26,646 nt of DNA, taken from Priapulus caudatus. Taxonomy: Eukaryota; Priapulida; Priapulimorpha; Priapulimorphida; Priapulidae. Positions 8,478 through 17,414 of this stretch are shown one piece after another. The DNA lies in assembly GCF_000485595.1 (NCBI RefSeq), contig NW_014577083.1:744111-770756 (forward strand), read 5' to 3'. The notes under the pieces were generated by a model, which saw only the letters and a list, made by a program, of their open reading frames with translations, was not told the origin of the DNA and did no database searches. How positions within the stretch are numbered: the stretch's first letter is position 1; each line of letters begins with the position of its first letter. The position numbers were made by a program, and so were the translations under genes.

Positions 8478-8854
8478 CTGAAATAATATGCTAGTTAGAC
8501 TCTATATAGTGTGATAGTGAAATATCTCTAAATAGCGTCTCTATATATTTCTATGGTTGGACCGCTAACACTAAAAACAAATGCGGTCTTCGAGAGGAAC
8601 GTGAAAGATAGATTCGGTCGATGAATTCTGCAGTGTAACACGGACCATGAAGTAGTCACTGACACGCTCAGATTCCTAACAACACTCCATTATGATAACC
8701 AATGGCCCATTATTAAAACAGGAGGACGGTCATGATGGTTAGAGCCATGATTCAGAATAATTGAGATAGAGGATCTTATACAGCCTTCAAGTGGCTCTTT
8801 ATTCTATGTTCTAGTCTGTCTACACTCGCCCATAGGTCTCTCCTCGTAGTTCTC
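8478..8854. other. AT-rich unique sequence
   Basis: No gene, repeat or inverted-repeat element recognised. It could include the degraded tail of the preceding SINE-like fragment. Confidence 0.3.
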
Positions 8855-9345
8855 TCTTCTATATAGTCACCCTACCCCTTTCTCTTAGTGTTCTCGTCTA
8901 CCCATGCTCATCCCTTAACCTCTTCCATCTGTCTTCCGTCCATAGCCGTCCTCGGCCTCCCCTTCTTCTCTCACGCCTTTCTCTTCGCATGGTTTTCTTC
9001 TCGCCTCACTCATGCCCCCTTCTATCCTCCCTATACTTCCAACTTTGCTCTTTCTCTCATTACATCTCTGTCCTTCCTACCTCTTACGTTCTTCTGCGGT
9101 CTCTTACCTCCTCTGTGTGCTCTCTACTTTTCCGCTTTTCTCTTCCTTCTCTCACCACTTCCTTGTCCTCACTGCTTTTTACCGTCCTCCTTCTCCCACC
9201 ACCTCTCTATCCTCCCTACCTCTAACTTTAATTACCTGCGCCTCCCTTGTCGTCATATCTTCCTCTCTCAACAGCCCTCCTCTATCTCGCCTTATGCATA
9301 TCATTTTCATCATCATCCCATGTTATCCCCTAACCCTTTCTATAT
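8855..9345. repeat. Pyrimidine-rich low-complexity stretch
   Basis: About 490 bp with a strong excess of C and T on the plus strand and short words such as CCTCCC, TCTTCCT and CTCTC. CT-rich codons rarely form stops, so plus-strand frames of 78-153 codons remain open. Their Ser/Leu/Pro/Phe-rich translation is what random pyrimidine DNA gives. Confidence 0.75.
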
Positions 9346-9474
9346 ATAATGTTGACACGTTGTGTGTGGATCCGCAAATGATGATATTTGTCTCCCCGAA
9401 ACAGTATAGACAATTTTTTCTCATGACAGTTTCTGGCTAGGCTTTTAGCATACTGACCATTTCTCCTAGATTCG

Positions 9475-9520
9475 TAAATAACAATAATAATGAATAATAA
9501 TAATAAATAATAATAAATTC
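9475..9520. repeat. (AAT)n microsatellite
   Basis: Interrupted AAT trinucleotide run. Confidence 0.93.
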
Positions 9521-10085
9521 GCAAATAAAATGTCACAAAGGAAATGCGTTCGGACGTTATATCTCATTGAAAGACCTGATAATTTAGTCTTTGATAATTA
9601 ATACTCGTGTAGATGACGACAGTGAACGTCCGCTGACGAATGTCGGGAGAAGACCTGAAGATTAATTGCAACATTAAAGATTAAAGATTAACATATTACT
9701 CTGTACCGTGTTAATCCTCCAGGGCTGCTGGATTGATAACACTTCTAACTTTTAATAGTAGGAGGCGTATACAGAGTATACAGAGGAGGCGAATTTAACT
9801 ATCCTATTTATTTCTGAGAAGCGACTGCGACGTGAATAGTGTAAGATAGATGACACAGTAATAATAAGGAGCGCGTTCAGCAAACGAACGATCATGCTAC
9901 TCTTCCTAATTGCCTCGGCTGTGTCACGTCTCACGTACGTTGATATGTGCCTACGTCTACACATTTGTAGACAGCCGAGATTTGACCGAATTACCGAGAA
10001 GGAACCATAACCGAAATTTTCCAACTTACGCTTTGACAGGGTAATCGTTTCATAAAATCACTGCAAATTAGACACATTTTTATTA
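9521..10085. other. AT-rich unique sequence
   Basis: Contains a small tandem word (ATTAAAG/ATTAAAG near 9672-9690). A 90-codon minus-strand frame (9752-10024) shows no domain. No element recognised. Confidence 0.3.
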
Positions 10086-10097
10086 TTATTATTTACA

Positions 10098-10627
10098 CAT
10101 TATTACCTCCGCCAAGAGGTTGGCAGCAGGTTATGTTTTCACCGGTGGTGTGTGTTTGACTGTTTGTTGGTTTGTGGGTTTGTGGGTTTGTGTACAGCCT
10201 AACTGAAAAAGTTATGGACGGATTGTCATAAAATTTTCAGGATACGTCAGAAATCACCTAACTTAGAATTGATGAGATTTTCGTAGTGATCCGGATCCAA
10301 TTAATTAATTAAATTTTCAGGATAGTTCAGAAATGGAGTAACTTAGAATTGATTACATTTTGGTGGTGATCCGAATCCAATTAATTAATTAATAAAATTT
10401 CAGGATAGGTCAGAAATGGGGTAACTTAGAATTGATTACATTTTGGTAGTGATCCGGATCCAATTAATTATGAAGTAATTTATTAATAGATAATAAAAAA
10501 AATTGGACTTAAGTATATAAAGAAAGATTTACTTACTGAATCATAAAAAATTCACAAGATGAGACAAGGTCAGCGGCCTTGGCGGAGCGTCTGTGCCTCT
10601 CCGAGTGCTCTAGTTAATTATGAAGAT
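10098..10627 (+). mobile_element. Marine-invertebrate-type interspersed repeat with CTCCGCCAAG ends and three internal ~80-bp repeats
   Basis: The 5' end carries CCTCCGCCAAGAGG (10106-) and the 3' end CTTGGCGGAG (10578-10587), giving a 10-bp inverted repeat. The core GTTATGTTTTCACCGG, AAAAAGTTATGGACGGATT and GGTGATCCGGATC words match, from memory, a repeat common across marine invertebrates. Three tandem copies of an ~80-bp module start near 10231, 10311 and 10394, each running from AATTTTCAGGAT to TGATCCGGATCC. The 12-bp word TTATTATTTACA flanks the element (10086-10097 and 10628-10639) as a possible target-site duplication. Both flanks are AT-rich, so this is moderately secure. Non-autonomous; no open frame. 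Confidence 0.65.
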
Positions 10628-10639
10628 TTATTATTTACA

Positions 10640-10957
10640 GTATGTTGTATTTTGCCTAGAGTAATTATCTATAACATGACCATAAACAAATTTCAGTAAC
10701 AAATTAATGTAAGTTTGCGTTATACAGCCGTGGTTAGATGAAGGCACGGATCCGGTCGACACGTGTACGAATTGGACGCACCGTTCACTTATTATTATTA
10801 TTATTCACTATTAGAATTAGCAATGTGAATGTCATATTGACGCCATAGTTTAGGAATTATGGTGAAATGGCTAGATTGTTTAGCATATAACTTGTAGTGT
10901 TTCGTCCGTTTTGGACACAAATCTACGCAACACATGTATTTACGCACGCACCCCACA

Positions 10958-10959
<2 letters not shown>
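10640..10959. other. AT-rich unique sequence with a short (TTA)n
   Basis: A short TTA run at about 10791-10805. Nothing else recognised. Confidence 0.35.

Positions 10960-11013
<54 letters not shown>
10960..11013. repeat. (TA)n microsatellite, about 27 units
   Basis: Uninterrupted TA run. It produces IYIYIY frames on both strands, which are not genes. Confidence 0.98.
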
Positions 11014-11014
<1 letters not shown>

Positions 11015-12410
11015 TTATGCGTTCGATTATTTACCTTTTCAATTATACAGCTCTTGAGCATTTGCAAAGTTTAGAACGTTTATCACTGTTTTTTCGCATT
11101 GTAGGTAACAGAAACAAACGCTACGTTAAACTAATAAGCGACACGCGTATGACCTATACTGATTGAAAAAAACTTTCTCTGTGTTATAAAGCTAAACTCA
11201 AACATTCGATGAGCTAGTTAGCAGCTGAATTTCATATACTGGACCTGGTCACATATTGTGCCTGTTCTACTGCATAGCCATGGGAACATGGAATCTGCGC
11301 AACAAAATGTGTTTGTGACGAATGTAACTAACTTTACCACGAATGAATTCTTACGACTAATATATATACATAACGAATGGCATTTGCTTTTCCGGATTCT
11401 CATCTCAGAAACCGGCGCTGGTGTTAGTCAGAATATATACTATCTCTGGTGGACGATTGCTGAATCTGCTGTCGAGAGGCAGAAGCAGGCATGCAGATAA
11501 TGAAGCCTGGAACAATGGTTATAGACTATGTACCCGCGCATGACTGCGTGTAATATTCGTAGCTACAGGATAATGAAAGCGACGTGCATGAACCGTCACG
11601 CCACAGACTGCATGACGCACGCATGCATTCAGCTACAAGTACCTTCAGCCATATGGTATAAATTTCCACCCCGTGAAAAGGGTTTCCATCGGACATGCGC
11701 AGTGCGCAGCACAACTGGCGCACGCGAAATGATTTCATTGTCCATTTTCAGTGTTCCCGATGCAATGATCAAAGTACAGTCAAATATTAAAAACCAAAGG
11801 ATAAGCATAATGCTTTACATTAGATTTAAAAAAAATATGGCCGAGCAAAAAGTGTATACGTAGTAATGCAGCGCATATGTAATAGACGTACGCGTCATGC
11901 GTATAGACTACACATAGACGTATGTGTAGAAGTTCTGAGTGACAGCACGTGACGTCAGGTGTATCTGTGACTGTGGTGCTGCGACCTGCGAATGTCACAC
12001 AAGTGGCTAGAAGTACGGCGATGAACGCTTTACTGAAGCTCTCTGGGTACGTGGCCGGAGTGAATGCACACCATCGCGAGAAACGTGAATACGATTGCGA
12101 AATACGTAGCAACATAGCTACCCAGGCATCTGCAACATGTTGCAACGATGCAACTGCGCATACGATGCAACTGTGACATGCTGCAAAACATTAGTTGCAC
12201 TTTCTGACTAAAGACTAAAGTCTATTTGATCAGCTTGTCTCGTTCTGTCTTCGATATAGTCCCTTGGACTTTGACGACTATGATTTAAGAGGTTACGAGG
12301 TTACTGCGCATCATGCATCGGACGTTAGTTACCCATGCAGTCCATAGCGTATAGACCAAAACAGAACTACACACCACTGTCGACACTACCGATACGGTTA
12401 CTTACAATGT
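11014..12410. other. Long unique stretch with small palindromes, no gene defended
   Basis: Complex DNA without recognised genes. Local structure includes a 9-bp perfect hairpin (11908-11916 with 11921-11929, CTACACATA), a 14-bp perfect palindrome TGCAACATGTTGCA (12131-12144), and a 17-bp tandem word starting CGATGCAACTG (12146 and 12163). Frames of 61-121 codons on both strands overlap one another and carry no recognisable motif. Confidence 0.35.
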
Positions 12411-12456
12411 CCATCTATTTCGCTCTACTAACTGAGGAGATAAGTAGGTTCGATGC
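12411..12456 (+). repeat. tRNA-like B-box fragment (possible SINE remnant)
   Basis: CTACTAACTGAGGAG followed by GTAGGTTCGATGCCCA resembles the anticodon-arm to T-arm half of a tRNA-derived sequence, with the B-box at about 12446-12456. No convincing A-box is seen upstream. It lies immediately before a 12-bp minisatellite. Confidence 0.3.
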
Positions 12457-12484
12457 CCATGTTACCAATGACTCCGCGATATTA

Positions 12485-12935
12485 TGAAAATATTCTTGCT
12501 GCTACTTGCGATATGCATTGCGATACATTTTGCGATATAACTCACGTAATGCTTAGCGATATCTCTTGCGAGACACCTTACGATATATCTTGCGAAGTAC
12601 CTTGCCATCTACTTCACGATATATTTTGAGATGCGTCTTGCGATGCGCTTTTGTTTGTACTTTACGATGTACCTTTAAAGATGCACATTGGGGAAAACCC
12701 TTACGATATATCTTGCGTTTGTCTTACCATATAACTTGCGATATATCTTGCGATGTACTTTGCGATATATCTTGCGATGTACTTTGCGATGTATCTTGCG
12801 ATATATCTTGCGATATATCTTTCGATGTATCTTGCGATATATCTTCCGATGTATCTTGCGATATATCTTGCGATATACCTTGAGGTATACCTACCTTACG
12901 ACATATCTTGTGTTGCCCCTTGAGATATTCTTGTT
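12485..12935. repeat. 12-bp minisatellite (CGATATATCTTG), about 37 positions
   Basis: Units of TTGCGATATATC or TTGCGATGTAC-type recur at 12-bp spacing. They are most regular at 12725-12885 and more diverged on the left side. Because the period is a multiple of three, 90- to 105-codon frames stay open on both strands, for example DISCDVSC repeats. These are by-products. Confidence 0.93.
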
Positions 12936-13074
12936 GATGCGATATATGTCCAGAACTTAACGTAACGATCTGGCTGCGACTCCATCGTCGATACAAACAT
13001 ACCTACATGCATGCTGCAGAGGCACTATGCTCGCTGAACCTACGCGATTTTGTTTAGAAATCCGGGATGACACG

Positions 13075-13135
13075 CGGGTGACGGCCGACTACCGTAGTGT
13101 CACATTTAAATGTTACAAACTTTAGTCGACACCCG
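13075..13135. repeat. Imperfect ~60-bp hairpin with central palindrome
   Basis: The outer arms 13075-13091 and 13123-13135 pair as CGGGTG..GACTA with TAGTCGACACCCG, with a short bulge. The centre is a near-perfect 20-bp palindrome 13098-13117 holding ACATTTAAATGT (13102-13113). Both are centred near 13106, so they form one foldback. Confidence 0.55.
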
Positions 13136-13182
13136 AAAAGTGCCGCCGAGTGTATATACAGGCCCTGCGGTAAGGTAGGATA

Positions 13183-13361
13183 GTTGAAATCAAATTTTAG
13201 GGCGCTATTTCGCTATAATTGTGCAAGCATTGCGTAGGATGTGAATGCCAAAATTAGTTTCTACAAAATTATGCATTCACAATCATTAAGGTTTTGCAAT
13301 TCAAACGCCAATATCACAAATGTGACTAGGCAAAATCCACATTTTTGATGACTATTTCAAC
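13183..13361. mobile_element. Possible small foldback/MITE element
   Basis: GTTGAAAT at 13183-13190 and ATTTCAAC at 13354-13361 are inverted ends. Beyond a short gap both continue with CAAAWTTT-like sequence. An internal perfect 9-bp inverted pair TGTGAATGC/GCATTCACA (13240-13248 and 13273-13281) adds a nested hairpin. No target-site duplication is evident, so the element call is tentative. Confidence 0.4.
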
Positions 13362-13481
13362 CAGAGAGTTTTCTATACGTTATAAATGTTACGTTGTTGC
13401 AATATCCATGTAAAATGTTGACAGTCAATTTCTGACAAATGACAGACTACTGTGTTAACCAGGCATAAAACAGGCAGCATT

Positions 13482-14225
13482 CAGTGGCGTATTCAGAAAT
13501 TTATGAACAGGAGGGCGAAATGTCCCTTCGCTGCCGCTGACAGGCTCGCGTGCTACGGCACGCCAGTGCGAAGGGGTCTTGGGGGCATGTTCCCCTAGAA
13601 AATATTGAAATATTTAAGGCCATTTTTCTGCAATCTGAGGCATACTGTGGGCCATATTCTGATGTCTGATGACATTATCTCACCAGACTCAACCCTACAA
13701 TTTAGGACTTAAAACACTGCATGATTTTAGAACGTAACAACCTGAGGTTAGGTTACTATAGGTAATAAAATAAATTAAAAGTAAGAATTGTATACACAAG
13801 CTATAACTTGATAAGTCTCATTAATACATTTAGGACCCATAAGTCCCATGTTTTAATGCACTAAAAAGAAAAACACACTTGATCATGATTAGCTCGATAA
13901 AAATGTCAGTGTGACAATTAGGCTACTAATAATTGCCACTGAGATTTCAGGTATTGATTGTGGTTCGGACCTTAAGCGTCCCCATGGGGTTTGCCAAGAG
14001 CAACTTTCGAGGCTTCCTTCTGATATAAAATGTTTGACCACAACTAAATTGCAAAAGGAGGTCCTGTCTGAGGCAAACAGAAGGAGGAGGCCGTTCAGTC
14101 TCACGTTACCCCTGAAGACACTCTGCTACTAAAAGTTGTTTTTTTTTCAAGTTTATTGGATTTTTTTTTGGGCGTGCAAACGGGGGGGGGGGCGTACCGC
14201 CGGCTTGCCTATGGATACGCCAGTG
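13482..14225. mobile_element. hAT-like non-autonomous DNA transposon
   Basis: The left end CAGTGGCGTATTCA (13482-) and right end TGGATACGCCAGTG (to 14225) are inverted repeats with two mismatches. CAGTGGCGTA-type ends and the subterminal GAAGGGGTCTTGGGGGCATG near 13570-13590 are familiar from hAT-type elements of many animals. The right side holds a G10 run before the terminus. GCATT directly flanks both ends (13477-13481 and 14226-14230); hAT elements normally give 8 bp, so the duplication is either eroded or the superfamily is different. No transposase motif is seen; internal frames of 71-73 codons are unremarkable. Confidence 0.6.
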
Positions 14226-14230
14226 GCATT

Positions 14231-14680
14231 GTATGTGTTACATGCAGGAAGCAAGTCATTTGCTAGCATCATTGGCATTTTATGTTAGCGTATCTAGAGT
14301 TGCCATTGACACTATATTTACAGCTCGTTTAGTCATAACGAGAGGCACTGAATCAGCACCGTATCATTTTTAATTTGTCTTTTTAGCAAACTCGAACATG
14401 TTTCAAGTGACTGTCATGCGGATCGGTGACACTAACAACCACCTATTTGTTTCTATATATGTGTTAAGGGTTACATGTTAAGGGTAGGTGTGTGTACAGA
14501 TTCTAAGATACACGGTGTCTCTACGTGGTTATATACAAAAATTCTTTGTTTTATATATATTAGTATGCAGCATATTAGAGCTCCCCAATAAGTCATCAAA
14601 TAGTGATCATACTTAGTATGTTAGGTCGACACACCCGGTTTTTATTATGTGTTTAATGCATGCATATATGGCGTGCCTAC
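14231..14680. other. AT-rich unique sequence
   Basis: No gene recognised. A short word GTTAAGGGT is repeated near 14462 and 14477. Confidence 0.3.
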
Positions 14681-14846
14681 ATCTATTTCACGTGAATCTA
14701 AGCGGTTCATCATAACACAATACAAGTACCCCTCATAATGCATCAGGGAATTCTAATATATACACAATTAATTGATGTATATTAAGAAATAATATAGAGT
14801 TTGTGTGGGGGTGGGTGTAACTGAAACATTTACACGTGAAATAGAT
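14681..14846. mobile_element. Possible 166-bp inverted-repeat element with E-box-containing arms
   Basis: ATCTATTTCACGTG (14681-14694) is an exact reverse complement of 14833-14846. Each arm carries the E-box CACGTG. The AT-rich interior contains ACAATTAATTGATGTATATT near 14765. No clear target-site duplication is present, so it may be a diverged MITE or a chance inverted repeat. Confidence 0.35.
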
Positions 14847-14955
14847 AGAGAATATGCTGCGTAGTTGTAGCGATATTGAAATACCTCATCGGGTTTTAAA
14901 TTTTAGAAACTCGTATAATTGTGTGACAATAGCAAGTAATTTCATTATACGCCCT

Positions 14956-15146
14956 GGCGCCATGCTTCCCTTCTCATCGTGCTGTTACTAGAAACACCAC
15001 GCTGTTCCCTCATGGCGTCATGCCCCCTTCTCCGCTCCTATCTCATTGTAGAATCACCACAAATACGCTGTTCCCTTATCCGCCATGCCTCCTCCTCCGA
15101 TCCCATCTCATTGCAGAGTCACCACAAATGTCACAAATACGCTAGT
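14956..15146. repeat. ~66-bp tandem repeat, three diverged copies
   Basis: Copies start at about 14956 (58 bp, most diverged), 15014 (66 bp) and 15080. They share CATGCC, TCTCATTG, GAATCACCACAAATACGCTG and TTCCC words. The two right-hand copies are the most similar. Confidence 0.85.
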
Positions 15147-15149
15147 GAA

Positions 15150-15955
15150 ACATGATGCGGTGGTTGGTGTATGACTCATCCGGCTAGCACTGCTGCGCGT
15201 GCGCATTGACGCAGGAATAGAGGCTGCTAGTGTATAACCTACCCGTCACACTATATAGCGTTCAAAAGATGTCACCGAGTTTCTCTTTATCGCCCGAATC
15301 ACGAGTGCCTCCTCTCTCAAACAGGCGAGTGGAACACGCTATACGTGAGCGCAGGTGGAGGAAGGTGGCTGAACCTGCGCAGTGACGCTGTGAAAGACAG
15401 CGTCGCCAATTGTCCTCAGCCCGTGCGCCCCTCGTACACAATCATTACATTCACCTCTCTGATGTGTAACTGGAATATTTCTGGCGGAGCGGTGCAAATT
15501 AATGCCATGCGTTCTTTTTTTTTCGCGGTAAGCTTCGCTCGTCTGCGGCTGACGCGTACGATGCAGCAGTGTATAGTGTCGTCCGCGCACTACCTGCCTA
15601 AAAACAACTCGTGTGTCAACACACCGGTCAAGTGCTGCGCGCAGAAGCATCTTTGTATTTAATTGCATGCAAAATATTTGCAGACGGGCTTAACGCGTAC
15701 GCCATATTCATTCGGCTGGCGAGTTTTAATTCCGTTTGGTTCAGCGACATCAGCTTACGCCGTCCTTCGCATGCCTGCCTCCGCTCAATGCTAGCCGCTC
15801 TTGATACAGCCAGCCATTCATGGCAGCCCTTTTACTTCTACTCGCAAAAGCACACAATTTTACACACCCGCTTGAATTGGCTACGGAGATTGCGCGTGCG
15901 CTGGGGGGCGGGGAATGCGGCGGTAGCGAAAGGGGGTCGCTGCGCCCGGGTAGAA
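15150..15955. other. CpG-rich complex region
   Basis: Non-repetitive, CpG-dense sequence with an NRF1-like TGCGCGTGCGCA near 15195-15206 and POU/homeodomain-like words (GTGCAAATTAATGCC near 15492, TTAATTGCATGCAAAATATT near 15660). It contains the 105-codon frame described separately. A CpG-rich promoter or enhancer is a reasonable but unproven reading. Confidence 0.3.
15345..15662 (+). CDS. Possible coding fragment with ARL..RTxQQCIVSSA motif
   Basis: A 105-codon frame. Residues 65-67 are ARL and residues 72-81 read RTMQQCIVSS, followed by A. The same peptide occurs in a minus-strand frame at 23303-23617. Where the two match, codons differ mostly at silent positions, including serine TCG versus AGT and arginine CGT versus AGA. 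That pattern suggests protein-level constraint or descent from a coding element. The rest of the frame is not recognised, the start is simply the first ATG, and a T9 run (near 15515-15523) lies inside. An overlapping 109-codon antisense frame exists, as often happens in GC-rich DNA. Function unknown; it could also be a transposon-derived fragment. Confidence 0.3.
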   Translation: MSAGGGRWLNLRSDAVKDSVANCPQPVRPSYTIITFTSLMCNWNISGGAVQINAMRSFFFAVSFARLRLTRTMQQCIVSSAHYLPKNNSCVNTPVKCCAQKHLCI

Positions 15956-16029
15956 TATATATGATATATATATATATTATTATATATAGATATAGATATA
16001 GATAGATATAGATATAGATATAGATATAA
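15955..16029. repeat. (TA)n/(GATA)n compound microsatellite
   Basis: TA steps at 15955-15988 followed by GATATA units to 16028. Source of an IYIYIY stretch in the 218-codon minus-strand frame at 15750-16406, which is otherwise unsupported. Confidence 0.95.
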
Positions 16030-16162
16030 TGAGCCACTGTTACGGACCGCACGACGGCCGCATTTGTTTCAAATGTCAAGTTGTACAACGCTGGGAAGTA
16101 ACACAGCCGCGAGGCACAAACCGATGCTGATGCTATTGACTGATGCTTCCATTCACCCCGGC

Positions 16163-16172
16163 TATATAAAAG
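16163..16172 (+). promoter_or_regulatory. Candidate TATA box
   Basis: TATATAAAAG sits in a GC-rich setting (CCCCGGC upstream, GCACGAGTCC downstream), a classic core-promoter arrangement. A start site would be expected about 30 bp downstream, near 16190-16200. The first ATG after it (16218) gives only 26 codons. The next (16243) opens a 110-codon frame that soon enters the CA microsatellite. If transcription occurs here, the product may be non-coding or have a short first exon. Confidence 0.35.
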
Positions 16173-16361
16173 CACGAGTCCCTGCGAGCAGCGGGTAGGT
16201 GTACCGCTATACTCCGCATGAACTTGCCGCCAGGCAACACACATGCTGCGCCTGTCGCGTACACTTCCCCGTTCTCGCGCTATAGATCCAGACAATAAGC
16301 TTCTAACCCGAACGAGACAGCGGCTGCTACTAGATGCGTTCTCATGTGTCTGCTTGCACAC

Positions 16362-16433
16362 ACATGCGCACACACACATGCGCACACACATTGGCACCGA
16401 CATCACGCGTCACACACGCCACACGCGCGCGCG

Positions 16434-16501
<68 letters not shown>
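16362..16501. repeat. (CA)n microsatellite with CG-rich head
   Basis: Scattered CACATG and CGCG steps from 16362, then a clean CA run at about 16437-16500. A C9 run follows at about 16536-16544. The poly-His-Thr and poly-Cys-Val frames over it are artefacts. Confidence 0.97.
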
Positions 16502-16502
<1 letters not shown>

Positions 16503-16599
16503 CCCGCCTGTGTGTTTCACGCAAACGCGTGTTCACCCCCCCCCCTCCGCCTTCCCTGCAGCTCGTCAGGGTTAGATTTACGCACTAGCCTTCATATTA

Positions 16600-17414
16600 C
16601 AAGCAACGATGTTGCGGTTGCTCGTATACCAGAGATCAGGCCGTGTGTGAACAGACTAACTCTATAAGCTGTACACAGCATGCCTCGCGGCTAGCTGCTT
16701 CTTATAGAACGCCAAACACGACGATTTTCCGTAATTACTAATAAATTCAAGCAATCGAAATTAATGAATTCAATCGTTCCACAACCATTATACGACTTGC
16801 ATGTAGGGTCACGATTAGACGAACGGATTTACACCAACCGCGGCACAGCTGGAGTAGGCTACACATGGATATTCGAGGGTAGTCGCTGTCCCTTATAGGT
16901 GTCTTCTTTTCACTAACACTTTACACCTATATTTACCTGTATATGAACGTAGAAAGGCCACGATACCGATGAAGAGTTTCTGATACGAAAGTAATTGTCT
17001 GATTGGGCACGCAACCGGTTACCTATCCGGATGCGCACGCGACAGACGCAGATACTGCGTAGAGCATCCATCACACAGCTTCACAACACGACTGTATATG
17101 AGCGGCGGCGGCGGCGGCGGCCTAGCTTGATCGTTATTCGTTATCGATCGTATATAACCTGCCATTAAACGTTACGCGACTTAATTCGTTCCCTCGGATC
17201 GAGTAACGAGATGTGTGTCTCCTTGCCTGCGTAAGGTAGGCCGGCCCTGATGTGATAGGATGCTGTCCCGTCATGGCAGCGCATGCGCACTGGTGGACAG
17301 TCAGCCGCTGCTCAGAATGACACTATCAAGTAATAGTGAAGATAGAGTAAAAGCGTAACACTAAGCTGTGTATAATAACAATATTATTATATGCAGCTGT
17401 TTTTATATGCAGGG
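16600..17414. other. Unique sequence with homeodomain-like words and (GGC)n
   Basis: Holds TAATTACTAATAAATTC and GAAATTAATGAATTC near 16732-16775 (homeodomain-type TAAT cores), a short (GGC)n run at 17102-17120, and an NRF1-like GCGCATGCGCA at 17279-17289. No gene is recognised. Confidence 0.35.

Noticed and set aside
8888-9440. Ser/Leu/Phe/Pro-rich frames of 78-153 codons resembling membrane segments
   Set aside because: The region is pyrimidine-rich low-complexity DNA, where CT-rich codons avoid stops and mimic hydrophobic helices.
12566-12996. Cys/Asp/Ile/Ser repeat frames resembling a repetitive secreted protein
   Set aside because: They are explained by the 12-bp minisatellite; frames are open on both strands and there is no signal peptide or start context.
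14462-14490. Telomere-like GTTAAGGGT words
   Set aside because: There are only two separated occurrences of a TTAAGGG word, not a TTAGGG tandem run.
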